Shown here: in pieces, positions 8,719 through 16,288 of the stretch
Position numbering within the stretch: the stretch's first letter is position 1
Layout of the letters: the number at the start of each line of letters is the position of its first letter
From: Bacteroidota bacterium
Lineage (GTDB): Bacteria; Bacteroidota; Bacteroidia; Bacteroidales; GCA-2711565
Assembly: GCA_018816945.1 (NCBI GenBank)
Contig: JAHIVC010000088.1
Coordinates: 1-40,503, forward strand
Reading direction: 5' to 3'
Length of the DNA stretch: 40,503 bases
The notes under the pieces: model-generated
Told to the model about the DNA's origin: nothing
Databases searched by the model: none
The model's input: the letters and a program-made list of their open reading frames with translations, nothing else
Made by a program: the position numbers and the translations under genes

Positions 8719-10200
8719 CTAGAAACTTGCCGTTTCTTTCTCAGATGATTTGAATAGGCTGAAATTAGAAATTGCCGGAATATTATTTGCCTCAATGATT
8801 TTCAACTTTATCTTCGATACGGTAACAGGTTTAATCCTGATCAATCTTTTATAGCCAATGGTCGTCCCTTCAAATACTGTTTCCCAATTATTTTGATTAT
8901 AAACTTGAACCTCGAATTTACTGATCCGCTGTCCAAACTTAATCGGTTCCTGGATCAGTATCCGGTCAAAATCAGTTTTGTTTTTTAAATCGATGATCAG
9001 TTCGGCAGAGCTAATACTGTCATCCGTTGCCCAGTAAGTTTCCGGGTCTTCATCAAGTGCATTTTTTGGAGCAAATTTTTCATTGGTTAACCTGAAATTA
9101 TCAGCATTACATTCAGCATTCGATGCCAAATTGACTTTAAAAGTGTCATCAATAATCTTTTTAAATTCCTGAATAGCCTTCACATCATTTGATTGGATAT
9201 TACCCGTTTTATCGGGGGGCAGATTAAGCAGGAATACCGCATTTCTGCCAACCGATTTATAATAAATATCAACCAGTTCCTGAGACGATTTCACCAGAGT
9301 ATCTTCAGCTTCATGGTAAAACCATCCGGGCCGGATCGAAACATCGCACTGACCAACAATCCAATTGCTACCTTCAGACTCACCAGTGTTCAGATAATTA
9401 ACGTCAGCCGCCCCGGTTCTTATTTTATTCCGATTAATGGTCGACCAAAATGTTTCACCTGCCGATCCATTTTCATTCCCTACCCATCGAATATCCGGTC
9501 CACTGTCAGAGAATATTAAAATATTCGGTTGTAATTCTTTCACCAGTTTTATGGTTCCATCCCAATCATAGTAAGTTTTATTATCAATTTTTCTGGTCTC
9601 ATTTGCACCGCCGTAAAACCCATTACCGCCATTGGCTCCATCAAACCAGATTTCATTAATTTCACCATATTGCGTAAGTAATTCCTTTAATTGATTTCTG
9701 TAATAAGTGATGTAGGTTTGATTTCCGTAATCTTTGTGATTTCGGTCCCATGGCGAAAGATATAAGCCAATCTTAAGATCATGTTTTCTGCAGGCATCAA
9801 CGAATTCCTTTACAACATCTCCGTTGCCATTTTTGTACCCGCTGTTTTTGATACTGTGATCAGTATATTGGCTGGGCCATAAACAGAATCCGTCGTGATG
9901 TTTTGCCGTTAGGATCAGTTCCTTTATCCCACAGGATTTAGCAACTTGCACCCATTGATCCACATCAAGTTCGGTTGGATTGAATAATTGTTCATCTTCA
10001 TCGCCATATCCCCACTCTTTATTCGTGAATGTATTGATCGAAAAATGAATAAACCCGACCATCTCCATCTGTTGATATAAAATCTGCTGAGTTGATGGAA
10101 CAACTTTATTCGAACTGATATCAGGCGGCTTTTTATTAGTCGAACAAGCACTTATTAAGGTAAGTGCAAAAAAGAGTGCAAATATTCTGAATATTGTCAT
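8719..10200 (-). CDS. Alpha-L-fucosidase family (GH29) lipoprotein with C-terminal F5/8-type domain
   Basis: A 493-residue protein starts with a lipoprotein signal (lipobox LISA-Cys19). Residues of about 40-350 match GH29: 'MVGFIHFSINTFTNKEWGYG', 'ELILTAKHHDGFCLWPS', 'KIGLYLSPWDRN' and 'EIWFDGANG', where Asp187 is the expected nucleophile. The C-terminal 130 residues ('NALDEDPETYWATDD', 'FEVQVYNQNNWETVFEGTT') resemble a CBM32/discoidin domain. GH29 enzymes release alpha-linked fucose; the sequence resembles the subfamily with narrower linkage preference, but that is not certain. It is likely on the outer membrane or periplasmic face. The nucleotidase gene lies 36 bases upstream, so the two may be one transcript. 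Confidence 0.9.
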   Translation of the reverse strand: MTIFRIFALFFALTLISACSTNKKPPDISSNKVVPSTQQILYQQMEMVGFIHFSINTFTNKEWGYGDEDEQLFNPTELDVDQWVQVAKSCGIKELILTAKHHDGFCLWPSQYTDHSIKNSGYKNGNGDVVKEFVDACRKHDLKIGLYLSPWDRNHKDYGNQTYITYYRNQLKELLTQYGEINEIWFDGANGGNGFYGGANETRKIDNKTYYDWDGTIKLVKELQPNILIFSDSGPDIRWVGNENGSAGETFWSTINRNKIRTGAADVNYLNTGESEGSNWIVGQCDVSIRPGWFYHEAEDTLVKSSQELVDIYYKSVGRNAVFLLNLPPDKTGNIQSNDVKAIQEFKKIIDDTFKVNLASNAECNADNFRLTNEKFAPKNALDEDPETYWATDDSISSAELIIDLKNKTDFDRILIQEPIKFGQRISKFEVQVYNQNNWETVFEGTTIGYKRLIRIKPVTVSKIKLKIIEANNIPAISNFSLFKSSEKETASF

Positions 10201-10236
10201 TCTATCTATTTTTCGACTGTCAATTTAAAAGAATGC

Positions 10237-12006
10237 TTATTTAAAGATAAGCTTCATGTCTTTTTCTTTACCTTTTAGCCACCATTCATTCGGTATTACG
10301 CTCCAGTTGCCCGAAGCTTTAGGTGAGACAATTTTTTCCTTTTCAATCCATTTCATCAAATAGTAACGAAGATCCTTAGGCGTTGAATTGATAATTCTTC
10401 CGGTAATTGCATTCGCTGGAATTTTTGCACCAACCGTTAAATGGCCACCACCACCGTTGCCCCGATATGAATTTAAAGCTACGGTATAATTCTTTTTTAA
10501 ATCAAAGGGTTTCCCATCAGACATTGACGAGATGACTATTTTTTCACCTGCCAGTTTTGTAAGGTCAACTGTATAATTGATTCCGGCTGCGGACGAATAA
10601 TTATAATAACTTACGGCTAATTGAGGATTTCCGTGAGAGAGCGTAATTTCCCCATGCTCATCCCGCTTAAATTTAAGTAAATGATCATCAGAATTATCCA
10701 TTTGATTAAACCATTGTCCATATGAATATTCGAGATAATCCTTTATTTCTTGTCCGCTCATTTTCATGGTGTATAAAAGATTTTCGAATTTGTACAAATT
10801 AAACATATCGCTTACATAAATTTCCCCTTTTTTAATCTCGGCATTAAATGATAGTGGGGCCGCGAAGGATACATCAGCTTTAGTTAAATCAAGTTGAATG
10901 TGTTGAATAAGATCAACAAAAGGAGAGTCACCAAACATGGATTCGCGTGTTGAAATTGTTTCTGTAAATGTACCGATCGGTTTTGCTACATAAGCTTTTA
11001 CTTCTTCGATTTCGGGGGCAAATTGATTCATAAAAGCTTCATCGGGTTTAAAATCCTTAATTTGAATTACATTCCCGGTAGTTTCTTTTTCCCATTTACC
11101 GGATTCTTTGTTTTTATTTAAAATAATGGTGGCTTCGGTTGCTGTTCTGGCTGCACTAAGTGTTCCAAGTATCAAAACATCTTTTCCTTCAGAGTTTTTC
11201 ACCCAATTATTCCAACTATTATGATCATGTCCCACGAAAACCACATCAAATCCGGGCACCTGTTCGGCAACCAGCTGAGCCGCATTTTCATTTCGATCCA
11301 TATCAGCCGTTTGACCATTATAATTCGCATCTATTCCGGCATGAAAAAGACCAATTAACACATCGGGATGCTCTGTTTCATTAATTATTTTGACCCATTT
11401 GTTGGCACTTAAAATCATATCCTGGAAATCGATTCCACTCCAAATTTTTTCAGGAAGCCACATCGGAATTCCCGGGGTTATCAAACCAAGAATCGCGATT
11501 TTTATTCCCTCTCGGTTGACGATTGTATAGGGTTTGAAATAGGGGCGATTTGTTTCTGTGTTCACTGCATTAGCTGCCATCCATGGAAACTTAAATTCTT
11601 TTACCAATTTATCATATACCGGATGCCCGGCTTCTATGTCATGATTACCAACAGTGGCCGCATCATAATTCATATAATTCATGACCCGGGCACAGATGTG
11701 TTCGGCTTCTGTTTTTTCAAAATTTGAATAATATACTAATGGCTGACCCTGCAAAATATCGCCGTTATCCAGCAAAATGACAGATTGGCTCTTATCTGCT
11801 CTTTGTTCTTGCACGTAAGTATAAACCTGTGCAAGGGAAGTAGAGGTGGGCTTATTGTTGATAAAATCCCATGGAAAAAGTGCGCCATGAACATCACTGG
11901 TTTCAATCAGTTTAAGTTTTATGGTTTGAGCTTGAAGTGGAAGAAGTGTGGTGAATAAAAATAAAACCACTAAAAGAATGCGGGAATTTATAGAATTGTT
12001 TTTCAT
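10237..12006 (-). CDS. Exported 5'-nucleotidase / 2',3'-cyclic phosphodiesterase family metallophosphatase
   Basis: With the ATG at 12006 the product has 589 residues and a signal peptide ending LQAQT (cleavage near residue 26). The N-terminal calcineurin-like domain shows 'ETSDVHG' (Asp38, His40), 'LLDNGDIL', 'TVGNHDIEAG' and 'VFVGHDHN', the metal ligands of the UshA/CpdB family. The C-terminal 5'-nucleotidase domain has 'NSYRGNGGGGHL', a substrate-binding type motif. A Met nine codons upstream (12033) is possible but would add polar residues before the signal. These enzymes dephosphorylate nucleotides or cyclic nucleotides in the periplasm to salvage nucleosides and phosphate. Substrate preference is not decidable here. 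Probably co-transcribed with the downstream GH29 gene. Confidence 0.9.
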   Translation of the reverse strand: MKNNSINSRILLVVLFLFTTLLPLQAQTIKLKLIETSDVHGALFPWDFINNKPTSTSLAQVYTYVQEQRADKSQSVILLDNGDILQGQPLVYYSNFEKTEAEHICARVMNYMNYDAATVGNHDIEAGHPVYDKLVKEFKFPWMAANAVNTETNRPYFKPYTIVNREGIKIAILGLITPGIPMWLPEKIWSGIDFQDMILSANKWVKIINETEHPDVLIGLFHAGIDANYNGQTADMDRNENAAQLVAEQVPGFDVVFVGHDHNSWNNWVKNSEGKDVLILGTLSAARTATEATIILNKNKESGKWEKETTGNVIQIKDFKPDEAFMNQFAPEIEEVKAYVAKPIGTFTETISTRESMFGDSPFVDLIQHIQLDLTKADVSFAAPLSFNAEIKKGEIYVSDMFNLYKFENLLYTMKMSGQEIKDYLEYSYGQWFNQMDNSDDHLLKFKRDEHGEITLSHGNPQLAVSYYNYSSAAGINYTVDLTKLAGEKIVISSMSDGKPFDLKKNYTVALNSYRGNGGGGHLTVGAKIPANAITGRIINSTPKDLRYYLMKWIEKEKIVSPKASGNWSVIPNEWWLKGKEKDMKLIFK

Positions 12007-12184
12007 GTTTGTTGTGATAGCGTTTGAATTCAATTGAGCGTAAATTTAATAAAAAAGTGACAGGCATTGAGTGTATCGGCAAGGATGGAAATATTATTTG
12101 ATGCAAAAATGATGATAACTTCAAGTGATGCAGTAGATATAAATAACTTCAATAAAATAACGAATGTCTCACGTAAAGTAAAGT

Positions 12185-13696
12185 TTAACAAAATGCCAGC
12201 CACGAGCTTTTATCTTTATATTCCTCGATTGGTGAGATTGTGGTTTTGAATTTATAAGAACTCACCAACATTGAAATTTCATGTTTGATGCTTTCCAGGC
12301 TATCACCGATTAAATCGGACCGGAAGCCTTTTGCTCCCAAGATTGCCACATGATTTGCAGAAATTACACGACTGATAATTTTACCCAGGTCAACAATTTT
12401 TCGCTGCTGTAAGTTGATGTCGACTTTAAAATCCAACAAGGATTTAAAGTAATCGGCAATGTTTTCTGTAAGATGGTAATTTTTTAAAAATTCAGAAAGA
12501 TTAGCTATTTTATTTCGCCCCATCAGTTTGATTACCATTTCCGAAATCTGGGTATAAAGCATTTCGTTTGAGCCTTCAAAAATTTGAAAAGGCCTGGAAT
12601 CCATTATACCCCTTGAACCCACACTCTCGGTTTTATAACCATTTGCTCCCTTAAGTTGGGTCAGTGTTTGAGCTGATTCCTGCATCAAATCGGTAATGTA
12701 AGCTTTCATGCTGTTGGCTTCTACGGCCGAATCGGCCAGATTATTTTCAATACCGCTAAAACCTGCACTTCGCGAGCACATTGCTGAACTAACTGTATAA
12801 GCACTTTGAATACGCGAAACCTGATGTTTCACCTGATCCAGTGACATTAAAGATTTTCCTCCGACAAATCGCGAAGTAGTCTGATCAATAGCCTCATCTA
12901 GCATCCTGCGGATGAAACCCATCCCCATGCCCGGGAATTGGAAACGACTCCGGTGCAATAAATCCATCATCAGTTTAAGTCCGGTAGTTTCAGGTTTAAG
13001 TTTGAATTGTTCAGGCACATGTATGTCGATGATATTTTTTCCATATGGAATAGGGTAGAGTCCTATATTGTTATAATACTCAGCAACCTGAATTACTTGG
13101 TTGGGCTGTTGTTCGTCGCATATAAAGAAATCAATATCACGTGCCAGATCCCCATTATTAAATTTCTGACGTGAGGTCATGAGCCAGTAATCGGCCATTC
13201 CCGTTAAGCCTTGCCAATGCTTGGTGCCTTGTATATGATAATTCGGACCTTTTTTGACATTGGTAGTTTTCATGTTTAGTGCATCGCTTCCATGATCTGG
13301 TTCAGTAATCATGAGCCCGCCCATATTTTGCTGGGTCATGAATCGATTAAAGATATCTTTTTTAATCGACTCATCTGCATATTTTGCCACGGGTTCGAGA
13401 AACAAGCCGATGTTAATTCCAAACGCCAAAGACAATGGAAGGGATTCATAAGAAGCGGCATCCAAAACACCCAGGCATTCTTTAACTTTAACACCTCTTC
13501 CACCATACACTGTTGGGATTGCCACAGAAAATGGATTCGCGGCCATAATCTTTTTTAAAACTAAATCAGGGAAGCCTCGTTTTTGGACAAATTCTTCGAT
13601 GTTATCAATTTCGTAAAATGCACTTTTAAATGTTTGTTTTAAGGAGTTCAAGAAGCTCGTAAAAGATACTTGATTGGTCATGACAGCAATGCTCAT
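12185..13696 (-). CDS. Acyl-CoA dehydrogenase family protein
   Basis: A 503-residue flavoprotein of the acyl-CoA dehydrogenase fold. The FAD/acyl-binding region 'GGLMITEPDHGSDALNMKTT' followed by 'GTKHWQGLTGMADYWL' is typical. The C-terminal 'QIFEGSNEMLYTQISEMV' carries the Glu of the FEG motif that acts as base in many members. It is longer than the usual 380 residues and keeps an extra helical tail of about 100 residues after that motif. It would oxidise an acyl-CoA at the alpha-beta bond, but the chain type is unknown, and no electron-transfer flavoprotein gene is nearby. The start could also be the Met five codons later (13681). It is cytoplasmic and alone in its transcript direction after a 680-base spacer. 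Confidence 0.88.
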   Translation of the reverse strand: MSIAVMTNQVSFTSFLNSLKQTFKSAFYEIDNIEEFVQKRGFPDLVLKKIMAANPFSVAIPTVYGGRGVKVKECLGVLDAASYESLPLSLAFGINIGLFLEPVAKYADESIKKDIFNRFMTQQNMGGLMITEPDHGSDALNMKTTNVKKGPNYHIQGTKHWQGLTGMADYWLMTSRQKFNNGDLARDIDFFICDEQQPNQVIQVAEYYNNIGLYPIPYGKNIIDIHVPEQFKLKPETTGLKLMMDLLHRSRFQFPGMGMGFIRRMLDEAIDQTTSRFVGGKSLMSLDQVKHQVSRIQSAYTVSSAMCSRSAGFSGIENNLADSAVEANSMKAYITDLMQESAQTLTQLKGANGYKTESVGSRGIMDSRPFQIFEGSNEMLYTQISEMVIKLMGRNKIANLSEFLKNYHLTENIADYFKSLLDFKVDINLQQRKIVDLGKIISRVISANHVAILGAKGFRSDLIGDSLESIKHEISMLVSSYKFKTTISPIEEYKDKSSWLAFC

Positions 13697-13718
13697 TTCA
13701 GTTTATTTAGCAGTATGG

Positions 13719-13726
13719 CAAATTTA
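13719..13726 (-). promoter_or_regulatory. Possible -7 box (TAAATTTG) for the acyl-CoA dehydrogenase gene
   Basis: On the minus strand TAAATTTG matches the Bacteroidota -7 consensus TAnnTTTG, 22 bases before the ATG at 13696. No -33 TTTG lies at the usual distance, so this is weak. Confidence 0.25.
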
Positions 13727-13820
13727 GTGTTTGTTTCTAAGCTATTCTTATTTAGAATAAATAAAAACAAAGATAGTTATAATTAAATCGAAACAAATAA
13801 ATTGATTTAATCTTAAAATT

Positions 13821-13910
13821 CCTCGATGCTTGCATCGGGGTTTCCAAATTTTCTCCCCTACTTATAGGGGACCTGCCTTGCCGCAGGCAGGGATGCCGAA
13901 GGCAGAGGGG
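13821..13910. repeat. Cluster of four short palindromes (REP-like)
   Basis: Four hairpins lie side by side: a 9-bp stem 13821-13829/13832-13840, CCCCTA/TAGGGG (13855-13860/13865-13870), CCTGCCT/AGGCAGG (13872-13878/13885-13891) and TGCC/GGCA (13894-13897/13901-13904). The stretch is much richer in G+C than its surroundings. The CCTGCC/GGCAGG unit reappears near 36762-36785. No coding potential is seen. This is part of the 682-base gene-free spacer 13697-14378. Confidence 0.7.
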
Positions 13911-14018
13911 TTAATAAAAGAAAATTCGATTTTCAGTTTGTTAAAATAAAGTTGGCAAAACACTCTATGGCTTGCTACTGGGATTGTCAACTTTAAGAAT
14001 TTTTTTTATTACTCAAAT

Positions 14019-14211
14019 GGTAACTAATCAGTTTACAGCAAGTCAAGAAAATTAAGGTATTTGATTGATATCTTTCTTTGCTTTGTGTCTCTTTGAGCTA
14101 CTTTGGGTAACTTTGTGCAATAGCTGTGTCACGAAGAACCACAAAGAAGACACTAAGAATCACTAAGAAGATATCTTCACAACCGCTAATTCTTGACACT
14201 GATTAGTTACC
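14019..14211. repeat. MITE-like palindromic element
   Basis: GGTAACTAATCAGT at 14019-14032 is matched by its exact reverse complement at 14198-14211. Just inside, TCAAGAA (14043-14049) pairs with TTCTTGA (14190-14196). The interior has a second imperfect inverted pair: CTTTG-rich DNA on the left (14071-14125) and ACAAAG/ACTAAG-rich DNA on the right (14136-14170). The whole 193 bases could fold into one long cruciform. There is no ORF, so any mobility would need an enzyme supplied elsewhere. Confidence 0.7.
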
Positions 14212-14336
14212 TCAGATGAATATTTGTTGATATATCATTTAAATCAAGATCCGCGTGATAAAACCAGATTCTCAAACTCCATTTCTATGTTGACTCAATT
14301 AAATGCAAGGATGGGTCAGCCGAAATACAGTTTTTA

Positions 14337-14344
14337 TATCTTTG
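14337..14344 (+). promoter_or_regulatory. Possible -7 box (TATCTTTG) for the LTA-synthase-like gene
   Basis: TATCTTTG fits the Bacteroidota -7 consensus TAnnTTTG and lies 34 bases before the ATG at 14379, giving a plausible leader. No TTTG is found about 19 bases further upstream. Confidence 0.35.
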
Positions 14345-14378
14345 TAAACCTTTACACATCATAACAGGATATAACAGG

Positions 14379-16229
14379 ATGAAGTCATTATTGATATTCA
14401 ACAAACAGCTATTGAAATATTTCATATACTGGATAGCGATATTCTGGCTGGCTAAAATCCTGTTCATACTATACAATTTTGATCAATCGAAACACTTGTC
14501 ATTTGGCGAAATAGTTGGGATATTTGGATACGGATTAATAATGGATGTATCAACGGCCTGTTATCTTTTGATAATTCCGGGGCTGTTGGTCGTATTCCGA
14601 ACAATAATATCCTCAAGGTTCCTCAATCGATTTATGTGGTTTTACACTTTATTGTTTCTTTTCATCACTGCTATGCTTATCGTTCCGGATCTAGGGCTGT
14701 ATCCGCACTGGGGCACCCGTGTTAATGTGACCATTTTCAATTACCTCAAAGATTCCGTTGCCTTGCAGTCATCGTTAACCCTTTCGATTGTATTATTGGG
14801 ATTGTTTATTATAGCCGGGTTTATAGCCGGTTTTCTTTTCCTGTATCGAAAGATGTTTACATCCGGCTTATTCCCGGAGGGCAAAATAAACCTGACTGCT
14901 GCTTTGATTCAATTATTTCTGGTAGCAAGTTTAATTATCCCAATGCGTGGAGGGCTGGACACATCACCTTTGAACTTGAGTTCGGTGGCTTTTAGTTCGA
15001 AATTATACGTCAATCAGGCTGCAACTAACTTTTTATGGAATTTTGCCAAATCTGTTGAGAAGAGAGATCGGCTTTCTAATCCATGTATTTATATGTCAGA
15101 GGAAGAAAGTATCCGGTTTTTTGAAGAGTTTGTAAAAAACGACACCGTTATTACCAGACCGCAACTAATCAGACTTGATCCTGAAAAACAACCCAATGTC
15201 ATCCTGATAATTCTGGAGAGTTTCTCGAATAAAGTAATCGCTCCTTTAGGTGGATTGCAGGATATTACACCAACCCTGAATTCTCTGTGTAATACAAGTA
15301 TCGTATTCACAAATTTTTATGCTGCGGGCAACCGTTCCGATCGTGGTATTTCTGCTCTTCTTGGGGGCTACCCATCATTGCTGACTACTTCTATCATGGT
15401 TTATCCCGAAAAATCACAAAGCTTGACTTTGCTTCCGGAATATTTCAATAGAAAAAACTACCGCACATCTTTCTATTATGGAGGTGATATAAATTTTTAC
15501 AATCTAAAAACCTTCGTACTGCAGGGGAAATACGGAAAATTAACCACTAAATCTGATTTTCCGGCCGAATTGGGAAGAATGTCGAAATGGGGAGTTCCTG
15601 ATAGCTTTGTTTTTGAACGAGCCCTGGAAGACCTGAAGAGCGAGCAGGAACCTTTCATGAAAACCATTTATACCATTAGCAGTCATCCGCCTTATGATGT
15701 ACCGTACTCGAAATTCACAGGGATTTCAAACAATGAAAAATATCTGAATTCAGTGGCCTATACCGACAGTTGTTTGGGGGTATTTATCGATGAATTCAGG
15801 AAATCACCGCACTGGAAAAATACTTTGTTCATTGTAACATCCGATCACGGAAGTTTGGTGCCTGGACCAACGAATATAACAGAACCTGCATCACACCTGA
15901 TTCCATTAATCTGGACCGGAGGAGTGGTTGATTCGTTGCAAAAAATTGAAACGATCTGCCAGCAAACCGATTTTGGAACAACCCTGATTCATCAACTTGG
16001 CTGGGAAACAGATTCAGCAAAGTTTTCGAACGATTTCTTTATATCTAATCCACATGCCTTTTATATACTTGATACAGGCTGGGGTTATGTAACCTCCGAA
16101 GGGAATTACTATTTTGATCAGGGGATCCGTAATTTTGTTTTGAATCCGGCAAATGATGGGAAACCTTTTGATCCGAATTTTCCCAAGGCATTCATGCAGG
16201 TATTACACGACGATTTCAGCAACAAGTAG
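14379..16229 (+). CDS. LTA synthase family membrane protein (sulfatase/phosphoglycerol transferase fold)
   Basis: A 616-residue protein has about five membrane spans in the first 200 residues and an extracytoplasmic sulfatase-fold domain from about 275 to 530. Visible motifs are 'NVILIILESFSNK' (metal ligand Glu), 'NFYAAGNRSDRGISALLGGY', 'YTISSHPPYDVPYSKF' and 'LFIVTSDHGSLVPGP' (metal ligands Asp-His). In Gram-positive LtaS a Thr is the nucleophile; here the equivalent GNRSDRG segment offers a Ser. Relatives transfer phosphoglycerol, phosphoethanolamine or similar head groups to envelope glycans or lipids; the acceptor is unknown. The S9 peptidase gene follows after 59 bases on the same strand, probably by proximity rather than shared pathway. 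Confidence 0.88.
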   Translation: MKSLLIFNKQLLKYFIYWIAIFWLAKILFILYNFDQSKHLSFGEIVGIFGYGLIMDVSTACYLLIIPGLLVVFRTIISSRFLNRFMWFYTLLFLFITAMLIVPDLGLYPHWGTRVNVTIFNYLKDSVALQSSLTLSIVLLGLFIIAGFIAGFLFLYRKMFTSGLFPEGKINLTAALIQLFLVASLIIPMRGGLDTSPLNLSSVAFSSKLYVNQAATNFLWNFAKSVEKRDRLSNPCIYMSEEESIRFFEEFVKNDTVITRPQLIRLDPEKQPNVILIILESFSNKVIAPLGGLQDITPTLNSLCNTSIVFTNFYAAGNRSDRGISALLGGYPSLLTTSIMVYPEKSQSLTLLPEYFNRKNYRTSFYYGGDINFYNLKTFVLQGKYGKLTTKSDFPAELGRMSKWGVPDSFVFERALEDLKSEQEPFMKTIYTISSHPPYDVPYSKFTGISNNEKYLNSVAYTDSCLGVFIDEFRKSPHWKNTLFIVTSDHGSLVPGPTNITEPASHLIPLIWTGGVVDSLQKIETICQQTDFGTTLIHQLGWETDSAKFSNDFFISNPHAFYILDTGWGYVTSEGNYYFDQGIRNFVLNPANDGKPFDPNFPKAFMQVLHDDFSNK

Positions 16230-16288
16230 TATTATTTAACCCAATATTATAGACTTAAAACCTCATCATTTATTAAACCATACAAACA

